Shown: positions 1 through 8,020 of the stretch, piece after piece | Layout of the letters: every line of letters starts with the position of its first letter | Position numbering within the stretch: the stretch's first letter is position 1 | Source: Rhodocyclaceae bacterium | Lineage (GTDB): Bacteria > Pseudomonadota > Gammaproteobacteria > Burkholderiales > Rhodocyclaceae | DNA length: 32,438 nucleotides | Assembly: GCA_027310465.1 (NCBI GenBank) | Contig: DAIDAU010000418.1 | Span: 1-32,438, forward strand | Direction of reading: 5' to 3' | The notes under the pieces: model-generated | What the model was told of the DNA's origin: nothing | Database searches by the model: none | What the model saw: only the letters and a program-made list of their open reading frames with translations | Program-made: the position numbers and the translations under genes

Positions 1-196
1 GTGCGTCACCCCTGGTGGTCTTGGCGGCTGGTGTCTCGGCTCGGGCGGCGTCGTTGCCCCTCGTCCGTCGCAGCGGTGGCCTCGGTGGTCTTCCTTGGCA
101 GTTGGTCCTTGGCGGTTGCTCCACGCGCCGTCTGTCTTGGCCTGCCGTTTCTGCCTTTGCGTCGCGTGGCCGTCGTCGTTCTTCGGGCCGCCTGTG

Positions 197-262
197 CGCT
201 AACCCTGCAATCAACCGGACCTGCGCGAAAAGCCGCGCAGGCCGGTTATTTCCACGTTATGC
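197..262 (+). repeat. attC: integron-type attC recombination site
   Basis: R''-like CGCTAAC (197-203), AACCGG(213-218)-A219-CCTGCGCG(220-227), loop aaaagc, CGCGCAGG(234-241)CCGGTT(242-247), R' GTTATGC (256-262). 14-bp stem with one extrahelical A on the L'' side, the same arrangement as aadA-type attC sites. Confidence 0.82.
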
Positions 263-263
263 C

Positions 264-608
264 TCAGACATTACGCGGGGAGTGAGTTTTGAGCCAATCG
301 CGTAGCGCCGCATTCATCCGCGTCTGCCAGCCGGGGCCATCGGCACGGAAGGCCGCAAGAACGTCGCGGTCGAATCGAATGGTTGTTGACTCCTTGTCGC
401 TTCCCACTGGGCGCCCGCGTTGCTTCCGGTACGCCTCAATCCCCGCCTGCATTTCTTCGCGCGTCAGCGGCCGCTCGTCCTCGTTCTTGCCGTCCCAAAT
501 ATACGGCGTCCTGGCACGTACTTTCGCCACGTCGGTCTTGCTCTCGCCGCGCTTGCGAGCGGCGCGCATTGCATTAGCCGTCGTTGAAGTCACTTTCGAG
601 CCAGCCAT
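264..608 (-). CDS. brnA: BrnA-family antitoxin
   Basis: 114 aa; TTIRFDRDVLAAFRADGPGWQTRMNAALRDWL is the typical BrnA C-terminal ribbon-helix-helix-like region; overlaps the end of brnT. Confidence 0.85.
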   Translation of the reverse strand: MAGSKVTSTTANAMRAARKRGESKTDVAKVRARTPYIWDGKNEDERPLTREEMQAGIEAYRKQRGRPVGSDKESTTIRFDRDVLAAFRADGPGWQTRMNAALRDWLKTHSPRNV

Positions 609-873
609 GGTAAGCGCTCCTTTCCTCTTCGCTCGCCGGCCGAAAGCTCACGATCCGCAGCGCGTCTTCACGCGCCACATGCACAACCGTCAGCACGGCC
701 AGCACATCAAACACGTAAGCGAACGACTGAGTTCGCTCTTCACCGCTTCGCACACTTTCCACGTCCAGACGGTACGGGCTCTCGAGCACCATCACCGCAT
801 CGGTGAAGTCCAGCCCGTGCTTGTCGAGGTTGGCTTGCCGCTTCGCCTCGTCCCAGAGAATGTGCGTGCTCAT
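574..873 (-). CDS. brnT: BrnT-family ribonuclease toxin
   Basis: 99 aa; WDEAKRQANLDKHGLDFTDA...RIVSFRPASEEERSAY is BrnT-like; toxin-first order with overlapping antitoxin. Confidence 0.88.
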   Translation of the reverse strand: MSTHILWDEAKRQANLDKHGLDFTDAVMVLESPYRLDVESVRSGEERTQSFAYVFDVLAVLTVVHVAREDALRIVSFRPASEEERSAYHGWLESDFNDG

Positions 874-880
874 CGGCTTT

Positions 881-926
881 ATCGTAGTAACAGTAATTCA
901 GAAAGTCAAGAATTTTCGTTACTACG
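881..926 (-). promoter_or_regulatory. brnTA promoter with inverted-repeat operator
   Basis: Minus strand TTGACT-17 nt-TACGAT; perfect 9-bp inverted repeat CGTAGTAAC (883-891)/GTTACTACG (918-926) flanking the promoter core, directly upstream of brnT. Confidence 0.65.
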
Positions 927-942
927 TTTCTGTTCATCGCCG

Positions 943-970
943 TTGACCAACGCCCCACCGTGCGTATAAT
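943..970 (+). promoter_or_regulatory. sigma70-type promoter for tRNA-Asp
   Basis: TTGACC-16 nt-TATAAT, about 105 nt upstream of the tRNA. Confidence 0.65.
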
Positions 971-1074
971 GCGGCCCTCGTTTCCCACGGAACCAACGGG
1001 GTTGGTTCCGGAACCCGTGGGGACGCCAGAGTTTTCCGGTGCGCGCAGTGCGCGTACCATGCAGTGAGCAGCAC

Positions 1075-1151
1075 GGAGTGGTAGTTCAGTTGGTTAGAAT
1101 ACCGGCCTGTCACGCCGGGGGTCGCGGGTTCGAGTCCCGTCCACTCCGCCA
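1075..1151 (+). tRNA. tRNA-Asp (anticodon GTC)
   Basis: GGAGTGG/CCACTCC acceptor stem, GGTTCGAGTCC T-arm, CCTGTCACG anticodon loop, encoded CCA. Confidence 0.95.
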
Positions 1152-1168
1152 ACGAAATCTAGGGAAAG

Positions 1169-1199
1169 CCCGCACAGCGCAAGGCTCTGCGGGTTTTTT
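1169..1199 (+). terminator. Rho-independent terminator of tRNA-Asp
   Basis: CCCGCA...TGCGGG stem followed by TTTTTT. Confidence 0.8.
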
Positions 1200-1316
1200 C
1201 TTTTCATGCATCCGTCACTATTTTCCGCGTGAAGACGCGATTGAGACGGAAATGGGTGATGGATAGGTGCTGGGAATGTGCCCCGCGCCTGCAGGTGTTT
1301 GGAAGGCCCCTTCCAG

Positions 1317-1841
1317 TTACGGCTTCTTCAACGGTTTCTGTTTCGGTGCCGGCGCTGACGCCGTTGTCTTTAGCAGCCTGCCGTCATAGAGCCACTTCCG
1401 TATGATCGTCGCTGTGATCTTCTTGGCCTCGCGATGCGCCGGGTTAATCAAGACGTTCCGTTCATCGGGAACGACGACGGAAGGCAGTTCGATTACCGCG
1501 CTGCGCTTCTCGGCAATCCACCGATCTCCGAATGCGACTGAGGTAAGCGCAGCGGGCAGGGCATCCCAGCCTGCTGGCGCCGTCTTCTCCGAGTAGATCT
1601 CACGTGCCTTCCAGATCGCCGGCGGAATATCGATGGCCACCAGGTAGCGATTCAGCGGAAGATCATCGGCCTCGAGATGAACTGCAGTTTCCAGAGTGGC
1701 AAGCGCGATCGATGCAGCGCAATAGACGACGGGAACATTGACGCTGTTCCATCGGCCGCCTGTTATCTTGGCGCCCGTGCCGGAAAGGTCATCGGCCTTG
1801 TACGTCGGCGCATTGGTCGCGATGCGCCAAACGCTTTGCAT
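1317..1841 (-). CDS. RES-domain toxin
   Basis: 174 aa; GGRWNSVNVPVVYCAASIALATLETAVH and C-terminal NVLINPAHREAKKI are RES-family features; start overlaps the upstream stop. Confidence 0.85.
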   Translation of the reverse strand: MQSVWRIATNAPTYKADDLSGTGAKITGGRWNSVNVPVVYCAASIALATLETAVHLEADDLPLNRYLVAIDIPPAIWKAREIYSEKTAPAGWDALPAALTSVAFGDRWIAEKRSAVIELPSVVVPDERNVLINPAHREAKKITATIIRKWLYDGRLLKTTASAPAPKQKPLKKP

Positions 1842-2527
1842 CAGGCGTAGGCCCCGGATTGAATTTGCGCCAGGAGCTTGGATACGAGCTGCTGGCCGAT
1901 CACCGTGTCGAGGAACTCATCCGGCTTACGGCCGCCCAGGGCCGGCAGTGGCTTCTGGATCCATCGGGCGAGCCATTCACCGGCGTCAAAGCCGGTCGGA
2001 TCGCCCGATTCTGCGACGATGACTTCCACTTGCCCAATCAAGCGCTGCAGGCCGAGTACGCGCTCCGATTGCTCAGGCGTAAGGTCCTTGTCGTCTTTGA
2101 TCTTCTTGTCGACCGTGGATTTTGGCAGTCCGAGGAGTTCGGTCACGATCCCTTTATCGAGATGAAGCGTCGCGCCGAGGGCTTCAACGTTCACCGCGGG
2201 GACGCCATGCCGGATGATATTCACCATATCGAAGGCGTCCCAATGATAGGCCGTGGTGGGCGGCAGCGCCCGCATGGCGACATTACCCTTGAAGGCGCGG
2301 CCCTCAGTGCCCTTGAATGGGGCCAGCTTCGTCTTCTTGATGACGGCTTCTGACACCGAAGTGTCCCGGATGACGAAGGCGACCCCCTTCTTCTTCGTCG
2401 GCGAAGTCTTTTTCGGTGTCGATGCCGCGACTTCCCATTGAAGGCCGGAAGAAGCAACCGACTTAACTGGCTTCTTGGCTGTCGTCGTCTTTGCAGCGCG
2501 GCGTGTGGAAGATCGCGTGGCGGTCAT
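1841..2527 (-). CDS. Xre/MbcA/ParS-type antitoxin with Lys/Ala-rich N-terminal extension
   Basis: 228 aa; LLGLPKSTVDKKIKDDKDLTPEQSERVLGLQRLIGQ...WIQKPLPALGGRKPDEFLDT is a DUF2384-type antitoxin region; precedes the RES toxin. Confidence 0.82.
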   Translation of the reverse strand: MTATRSSTRRAAKTTTAKKPVKSVASSGLQWEVAASTPKKTSPTKKKGVAFVIRDTSVSEAVIKKTKLAPFKGTEGRAFKGNVAMRALPPTTAYHWDAFDMVNIIRHGVPAVNVEALGATLHLDKGIVTELLGLPKSTVDKKIKDDKDLTPEQSERVLGLQRLIGQVEVIVAESGDPTGFDAGEWLARWIQKPLPALGGRKPDEFLDTVIGQQLVSKLLAQIQSGAYA

Positions 2528-2530
2528 GGC

Positions 2531-2550
2531 GAATCCTCGAATGAGGACTC
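2531..2550 (-). promoter_or_regulatory. probable Xre antitoxin operator (inverted repeat)
   Basis: GAATCCTC-GAAT-GAGGACTC, 7/8 matching arms, just upstream of the antitoxin start and next to a TATACT hexamer. Confidence 0.45.
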
Positions 2551-2720
2551 AGTATATCTCAAACGAGGGGGCGCATTTTGTGGGAGCCAGAGCGAAAGCG
2601 GGGAAGGTCGATTGGCTGACAGTGGGTGAGACAATGTGCGTCGTACAATGAGAGGGCCGTTGACCCCACCAATCTCTCATAGCGAACGGCCTGACTTTCA
2701 GGCCGGTTTGCCGTCCGCTC

Positions 2721-4553
2721 ATGTCCCGTAAATCGCGTTCGATTCCCTCGCACAGGAGCGCGGCCGCGCCGACCGGGCAGGCGATCGATCTGGCGCTCGC
2801 GGCGTATCGGCAAGGGCACCTCGATGCGGCGGAAGCCAGGTGCGAGCGCGCCGTCGCGGCGGAGCCGCGGCATTTCCCGGCGTGGAACCTGCTCGGCGTC
2901 ATTGCGCTGCAGACGGGCAGGCCGGCGCTTGCGGTCGAGCGATTCGATCGCGCCATCGCGCTCAATGCCGGCGAGGCCGGCGTGCACACCAACCGCGGTA
3001 ACGCGCTCATCGGCCTGCAGCAGTACCCGGCCGCGCTCGAGAGCCTGGAGCGGGCCATCGCGCTCGATCCACGCAATGCCGAGGCGCACAACACGCGCGG
3101 CGGCGTGCTGTTCCGGCTCGAGCAGTACGACGCGGCGCTGGCGAGCTTCGAGCGCGCCGTCGCGCTCGGCCCCGGTTTTGCACAGGCGTGGAACGGATGC
3201 GGCGCGACGCTGCTGCGGCTGGGCCGGCTCGAGGAGGCGCTCGAATGCTGCGGCAAGGCGGCCGAACTCGCCCCGGCGCGTGCCGACCTGCATTACAACC
3301 TGGGCTGCGTCCTCAAGGATCTCGAGCGATACGATGCGGCGATCGCGAGCTTCGACCGGGCGCTGGCGCTCGAGCCGCGCTGCGCCGAGGCGCACGACAA
3401 CAGGGGCATCGCGCTCGCGGCACTCGGGCGGCACACGGCGGCGCTGGCTTCGCATGATGCGGCCTTGCGCCTGAAACCCGCGCTCGCCGACAGCCACGTG
3501 AATCGCGGCGTCACGCTGCAACTGCTCGGCCGCCATGCGGAGGCCAAGGCCGCCTATGAAGACGCCGTCGCGGCCGCGCCCGGCAACGCTCGCGCGCACT
3601 GGAACCTCGCGCTGTGCAGCCTGCTGACCGGCGACTTCGCCGCCGGCTGGCGGCACTTCGAGTGGCGCTGGAAATACCGCGGCCTGGCCGACGATGTCTT
3701 CGCGCAGCCGCGCTGGTCGGGCGAGCGGGCGCTGCAGGGCAGCACGATCCTGCTCTGGGCGGAGCAGGGGCTCGGCGATACCCTGCAGTTCTGCCGCTAC
3801 GCCGAACTCGTCGCGAGGCGCGGCGCGCGCGTGATCCTGCGCGTGCCGCGCCCGCTCGTCGCGCTGCTTCGGTCCCTGTCCGGAGCCGCGCGGGTGATCG
3901 CCGAAGACGAGCCCATGCCGGACTTCGATCTTCACTGCCCGCTGATGAGCCTGCCGCTCGCCTGCGGAGCCGCCGTCGAGACCATCCAGGCGCACGTTCC
4001 CTATCTGTTCGCCGACGCGGCGAAGCGCGCCGCCTGGAAGGCGCGGCTCGGCGAACGGACGGGACTGCGCGTCGGCCTCGTCTGGTCGGGAGGCTTCCGT
4101 CCCGACCAGCCCGAGACCTGGGAGGTCAACCAGCGCCGCAACATTCCGCTGGAGAAGCTCGCCGCCGTCGACCTTCCCGGCGTCTCGCTGTTCAGCCTGC
4201 AGAAGGGCGACGACGCCGTCGCGCAGTTGCGCGAGCTCGAAGCGGCGGCGCGCGGCCCGACCCTCACGGACTGTACGGCGGAATTCGACGACTTCTCCGA
4301 CACCGCGGCGTTCATCGACAATCTCGACCTGGTGGTTTCGGTCGACACGTCGACGGCGCATCTGGCCGGAGCGCTCGGCAAGGAAGTCTGGCTGCTGAAC
4401 CGCTTCGATACCTGCTGGCGCTGGCTGCTCGATCGCAGCGACAGTCCCTGGTACCCCGGCCTCACGCTGTTTCGGCAGCCGGCGCCGGGCGATTGGGACA
4501 GCGTGATGGCGGACGTGCGGGCAGCCCTGCAAGGGCGCGTCGCGAGCCGCTGA
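2721..4553 (+). CDS. TPR-repeat protein with C-terminal glycosyltransferase (GT9/GT41-like) domain
   Basis: 610 aa; serial TPR units (e.g. ALESLERAIALDPRNAEAHNTRGGVLFRLEQYD) then LWAEQGLGDTLQFCRYAEL...LDLVVSVDTSTAHLAGALGKEVWLL. Confidence 0.82.
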   Translation: MSRKSRSIPSHRSAAAPTGQAIDLALAAYRQGHLDAAEARCERAVAAEPRHFPAWNLLGVIALQTGRPALAVERFDRAIALNAGEAGVHTNRGNALIGLQQYPAALESLERAIALDPRNAEAHNTRGGVLFRLEQYDAALASFERAVALGPGFAQAWNGCGATLLRLGRLEEALECCGKAAELAPARADLHYNLGCVLKDLERYDAAIASFDRALALEPRCAEAHDNRGIALAALGRHTAALASHDAALRLKPALADSHVNRGVTLQLLGRHAEAKAAYEDAVAAAPGNARAHWNLALCSLLTGDFAAGWRHFEWRWKYRGLADDVFAQPRWSGERALQGSTILLWAEQGLGDTLQFCRYAELVARRGARVILRVPRPLVALLRSLSGAARVIAEDEPMPDFDLHCPLMSLPLACGAAVETIQAHVPYLFADAAKRAAWKARLGERTGLRVGLVWSGGFRPDQPETWEVNQRRNIPLEKLAAVDLPGVSLFSLQKGDDAVAQLRELEAAARGPTLTDCTAEFDDFSDTAAFIDNLDLVVSVDTSTAHLAGALGKEVWLLNRFDTCWRWLLDRSDSPWYPGLTLFRQPAPGDWDSVMADVRAALQGRVASR

Positions 4554-4560
4554 AGCGTCC

Positions 4561-4583
4561 GTCCGCCGGCATGGCAGGCGGAC
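4561..4583. terminator. hairpin between convergent genes (no clear T tract)
   Basis: GTCCGCC-9 nt-GGCGGAC. Confidence 0.4.
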
Positions 4584-4607
4584 CGTGCGTCGTCCTCTAC
4601 GCTCGGG

Positions 4608-5609
4608 TCAGCGCGCCGCGGCGGCCCGCAGGCGCTCCTGGATGTGGCGGCGCGTGTCCTGCACGGCGTCGGCGAAATCGCCGCCCAGCGCCGTCGCACG
4701 ATCGATCACCGTCAGGGCCTCGGCGTTGCGGTTGAGGTCCGACAGCGTCTGCGCCAGGTTGTTGAGCAGGATCGCCGAATCCGGATGGCGCTCGACGGCG
4801 GGGCGCAGCGCCGCCTCGGCGCCCTTGAGGTCGCCAAGCCCGTGCAGCGCGTTGGCGAGCCCGACGCTGGCCTTGACGTCGCCGGGCCAGCGTTCGAGCG
4901 CGGCGCCGTAGGCCGCGCGCGCCGCGGCGAGGTCGCCGGTCCTCTCGACCGCAGCCACGGCATCGACGTAGGCGCCTTCGCTCGCCGTCGCCGGCACGCG
5001 CTGCGGCGGCTCCGCGACCATCGCCCAGTAGTCGCTCTGCTTCCACAGATATTCGAGCACGGCGATCGGCATCCGCATGCCCGCCTTGAGGCCGCTGTGC
5101 AGGATCACTTCGTGGCGCGCGTAGTCGTAGCCGATCACCACGGCGTAGTGCCACACCGACACCGGCCAGACGCCGTAGTCCTGCAGCACGATCACCGGCG
5201 TGCCGGCGGCGACCTCGCGCAGCACGTCCTCGAGACGCGGCGCCAGCTGGTAGCTGACCAGCCCGTGGCGGCGCGGCGCGGCGAGCATTTCCGCCTGGAG
5301 GCTGCCCTGCCGGCCGGGCAGGAAGACCTGGCGCTTCAACTCGTCGAGCGTCGCATCGACCTTCGCTCCCGCCAGCGCCATCTTGAGGGCCGCCGGCCCG
5401 CACATGTTCTCGTCCTGGGGGACGAAGGGCACGTCGAGCTTGGCGAGGTCGGGCAACTGCTGCGGCTTGCTGTCCTGCAGCGCCGTGGTCTGCGGCAGCA
5501 TCATCGAGCAGCCGGAGAGCAGCAGCAGGGCGAGAAAAACGCCCGCCAGACGGCAGACCCCTGTGACGCCTGCCGCCCGGCGAACGCTCGCGCGCGAGCG
5601 CGAGATCAC
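4608..5609 (-). CDS. PA2778-family C39-like cysteine peptidase lipoprotein with TPRs
   Basis: Lipobox-like LLLLSGCS; VPFVPQDENMCGPAALKMAL (Cys) and VWHYAVVIGYD (His) C39-like motifs; C-terminal TPRs. Confidence 0.82.
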   Translation of the reverse strand: MISRSRASVRRAAGVTGVCRLAGVFLALLLLSGCSMMLPQTTALQDSKPQQLPDLAKLDVPFVPQDENMCGPAALKMALAGAKVDATLDELKRQVFLPGRQGSLQAEMLAAPRRHGLVSYQLAPRLEDVLREVAAGTPVIVLQDYGVWPVSVWHYAVVIGYDYARHEVILHSGLKAGMRMPIAVLEYLWKQSDYWAMVAEPPQRVPATASEGAYVDAVAAVERTGDLAAARAAYGAALERWPGDVKASVGLANALHGLGDLKGAEAALRPAVERHPDSAILLNNLAQTLSDLNRNAEALTVIDRATALGGDFADAVQDTRRHIQERLRAAAAR

Positions 5610-5965
5610 TTGTACGAGTACCAGGCCCAGATAACGAGCGCGATGACGATGGCCCAGCCCCAGGCGGTGCTATTGGCGCCGGCGGGCATGGTGGAAAGGT
5701 TGTTGGCGAGGCTTTGCACTTCGGCGTCGGTCATGGCGGCGACGCGCTCCTTCGCGGCGTTGGCGTCGACGCCCAGCGCCTGCAGCTGGCTCGCCACGTC
5801 GGGGCGATCGATGGTGCGGGCCAGCGTCGCGCGCTGCGCCTGCGCCGTGGCGCTGGAAGCCACCTGGTCGGTGCCGATCATGCCGGCTTGCACGGTTTGG
5901 AACGGCAGCGCCAGCATCGACACGATCAACAGACGGCCGATGAGTCTCATTAGTGTGGTCTTCAT
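5606..5965 (-). CDS. PA2779-family protein
   Basis: Signal peptide, small domain, C-terminal TM WGWAIVIALVIWAWYSYK; ATGA overlap with the PA2778-like gene. Start placed at the internal Met of the 5606-5980 ORF. Confidence 0.78.
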   Translation of the reverse strand: MKTTLMRLIGRLLIVSMLALPFQTVQAGMIGTDQVASSATAQAQRATLARTIDRPDVASQLQALGVDANAAKERVAAMTDAEVQSLANNLSTMPAGANSTAWGWAIVIALVIWAWYSYK

Positions 5966-6272
5966 AAGAGTGTCCCCCATGGAAGGTTGAAGGCAAAGCG
6001 CGGTCGGAAGAAAGCGTCGCCGGCGGCTTCCGTGCCGGAAGAGCCTGCTTGAAGGCCATCTTAGGGAGCGCGGCGGCGCAACTGAATTCCACCAAACCGG
6101 TAATTTGGCTACTCGCTAGCCGGTAGGCCGGCCGCGCCCGGAAGCCGCGGCGGCGCTGTCGCCTTCCAACGACAGGGGCAATGGAGGCCGATTCGGATCA
6201 GCATGGCGGCGCCGCCGCACGATGCTATCGAACAGCGGAGACGGGGCGTCTTACAGCAACAGGAGTCGTTTC

Positions 6273-6779
6273 ATGGATACCCTTCATACAGACATCGCGC
6301 CGGAACGTTGGAAAGAAGACGACGCCCTGGCTCCCTTCTATGCCGCCGGGGCCGGTGTCCTGCGCACCACCTACGACGCGGAGCTGGTGCGCCTGGCGCG
6401 CCAGTACATGGCGTTCGCCGGCAGCACGCGCAACGCGCTCAACCTGATCTCCGGCCTGCGCAATGCCACCGAGGTCAGGCTGCAGGCCGCCGAAGGCGAG
6501 GTGGCGTTCACGCCGCCGACCGTGCCGATGGGCTGGAGCCGCGTCCAGCGCATCCTCAACCTCGCGCGTGCCGGACTGACCTCGCTGGGCATCGACCACC
6601 CGCAGCCGTCGCAGATCGTCGCCGCGCTGATGGGCGGCACGCTGGCGAACGGCCACGGCGTCGTCGCCTTTCCCGGCGTGCTGCGCATGCACAGCGAGCG
6701 CGTCGACTGGACGCGCATCGCGCATGCCTTCGCGCTGGTCGCGCCGACGGGCGCGCTCGAGCACTCGCAGCGCAGCTAG
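6273..6779 (+). CDS. hypothetical protein
   Basis: AGGAG 9 nt upstream of the ATG at 6273; MDTLHTDIAPERWKEDDALAPFY...; no family recognised. Confidence 0.65.
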   Translation: MDTLHTDIAPERWKEDDALAPFYAAGAGVLRTTYDAELVRLARQYMAFAGSTRNALNLISGLRNATEVRLQAAEGEVAFTPPTVPMGWSRVQRILNLARAGLTSLGIDHPQPSQIVAALMGGTLANGHGVVAFPGVLRMHSERVDWTRIAHAFALVAPTGALEHSQRS

Positions 6780-7861
6780 GAGCCCGCTTCCCGGCGGCGG
6801 CCGCGGCGCACGCCGGCGGCGGTCAGCGCGAGGAACAGCGCCAGCGCGGCGGCGTTGCCCATCCCGCCCCAGGCGGCCAGGGCCGGCCAGCCGAGCAGGT
6901 CGCCGGCGAGGCGCAGCAGCAGCGTGGCGTTGAGCAGCGCGAGGAGCACGTAGGACAGCGGCGTGAACGGCATGTCGATCTCGAGCAGGCCGGGCAGGAT
7001 CGCCGACGCATGCGCGATCGCGGCGGCGAAGGCGAAGCCGATGAAGACGGCATGCAAGGCGCCGTCGTAGAGCGGTCCGCTGTCGCCGGCGAACGGCAGC
7101 ACCAGCCCGCCGGCGGCGAGCCAGAGGTAGCCGCCGATCAAGCACAGCGAGGCGAAGCGCGCCTGCCGCTCCCCGCGCAAGTCCGCACGCGCCGCGTCCA
7201 GGCCGAGCAGCCACAGCGCGAGACAAACGAGCGCGACGCCCGCTGCCACGGCACCGGCATTCCGGTTCCACGGCAGCAGCAGCGCGCCGGCGGCGAGCAG
7301 CAGCGCCGCGGCGGCCAGCAGCGCCATGGCGACCTTGCCCGGGCGCATCGGCTGCGACAGCTCGAGCCGCTCGGCGACGACGGTGAGGACGAGGAACGCG
7401 AGCCAGGCGCCGGTCGCCTCGCTGGCGGGCAATTCCGCCAGCCACAAGGCGTTGCCGGCGACGCCGCACAGCGCGCCGGCCAGCCCCATCGCGCCGTGCG
7501 GCGCCGCGTCCTGCCGCCAGTTGCCGAAGGCCAGCACGGCGAGCAGGACGCTGCCGGCGAGCAGCAGCGAAGCGGCGAACAGATGCGGGGCGGCGAAGGC
7601 GGTGGCCAGCCCGCCCAGCGCGGCGCAGGCGGGGCTGAGGCAGGCGAGGCGCCCGCCGCGGGCGGCCGCATGTTCGAGGCCGACGAGGGCGCCGAAGAAG
7701 GCGATCATGAGGGCGCCATGAAAGCTTGCGATCTGGGTTCCCGGCAGCGGAATTTCCCAGTCCATGCGCCAAAGCCCGCCCCATGCGCCCAGCACCAGAG
7801 CGACAGCGCCGGCCGCCAGCAGGGCCCCGCGCTGTGAAGCTCGTAAATCATTGCCAGACAT
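6776..7861 (-). CDS. NnrS-like multi-pass membrane protein
   Basis: 361 aa, about 12 hydrophobic segments; HAVFIGFAFAAAIAHASAILPGLLEIDMPFTPLSYVLLALLNATLLLRLAGDLLG resembles NnrS-type proteins. Confidence 0.6.
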   Translation of the reverse strand: MSGNDLRASQRGALLAAGAVALVLGAWGGLWRMDWEIPLPGTQIASFHGALMIAFFGALVGLEHAAARGGRLACLSPACAALGGLATAFAAPHLFAASLLLAGSVLLAVLAFGNWRQDAAPHGAMGLAGALCGVAGNALWLAELPASEATGAWLAFLVLTVVAERLELSQPMRPGKVAMALLAAAALLLAAGALLLPWNRNAGAVAAGVALVCLALWLLGLDAARADLRGERQARFASLCLIGGYLWLAAGGLVLPFAGDSGPLYDGALHAVFIGFAFAAAIAHASAILPGLLEIDMPFTPLSYVLLALLNATLLLRLAGDLLGWPALAAWGGMGNAAALALFLALTAAGVRRGRRREAGS

Positions 7862-8020
7862 AGGGAATAGTCTCGGTCTTATTCGGAGTGCGTAGTGTAG
7901 CGAACAAGCACCGCCTATTACTGTCGACAGAATGGCGTAAGGCGAACATGCCAGACTTTAGGGTGCGCGTAGGTGCGCCTCGAATCAGCTACATTACAAA
8001 AAGTGCCGCAGGAGGGGAAT

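Noticed and set aside
1-305. Two overlapping + strand ORFs (94 and 96 aa) at the left end
   Set aside because: Low-complexity translations running through the attC structure; probably non-coding cassette DNA.
2688-2704. GGCCTGA-CTT-TCAGGCC hairpin upstream of the TPR gene
   Set aside because: Short isolated stem without T tract; function not supportable.
2559-4532. 657-aa minus-strand ORF
   Set aside because: Antisense of the TPR-glycosyltransferase gene; Arg/Ala-rich composition typical of GC-rich shadow ORFs.
4644-5990. 448-aa + ORF
   Set aside because: Antisense to the well-supported PA2778/PA2779-like pair; no motif.
6106-6122. Hairpin GGCTA-CTCGC-TAGCC upstream of the PA2779-like gene, considered as a riboswitch
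   Set aside because: Only a short 5-bp stem; no match to riboswitch consensus elements I could recognise (c-di-GMP, TPP, cobalamin, glycine).
6203-7837. 544-aa + and 519-aa - ORFs over the NnrS-like region
   Set aside because: Wrong-frame shadows of the 6273-6779 and 6776-7861 genes, with low-complexity Arg/Gly/Gln sequence.
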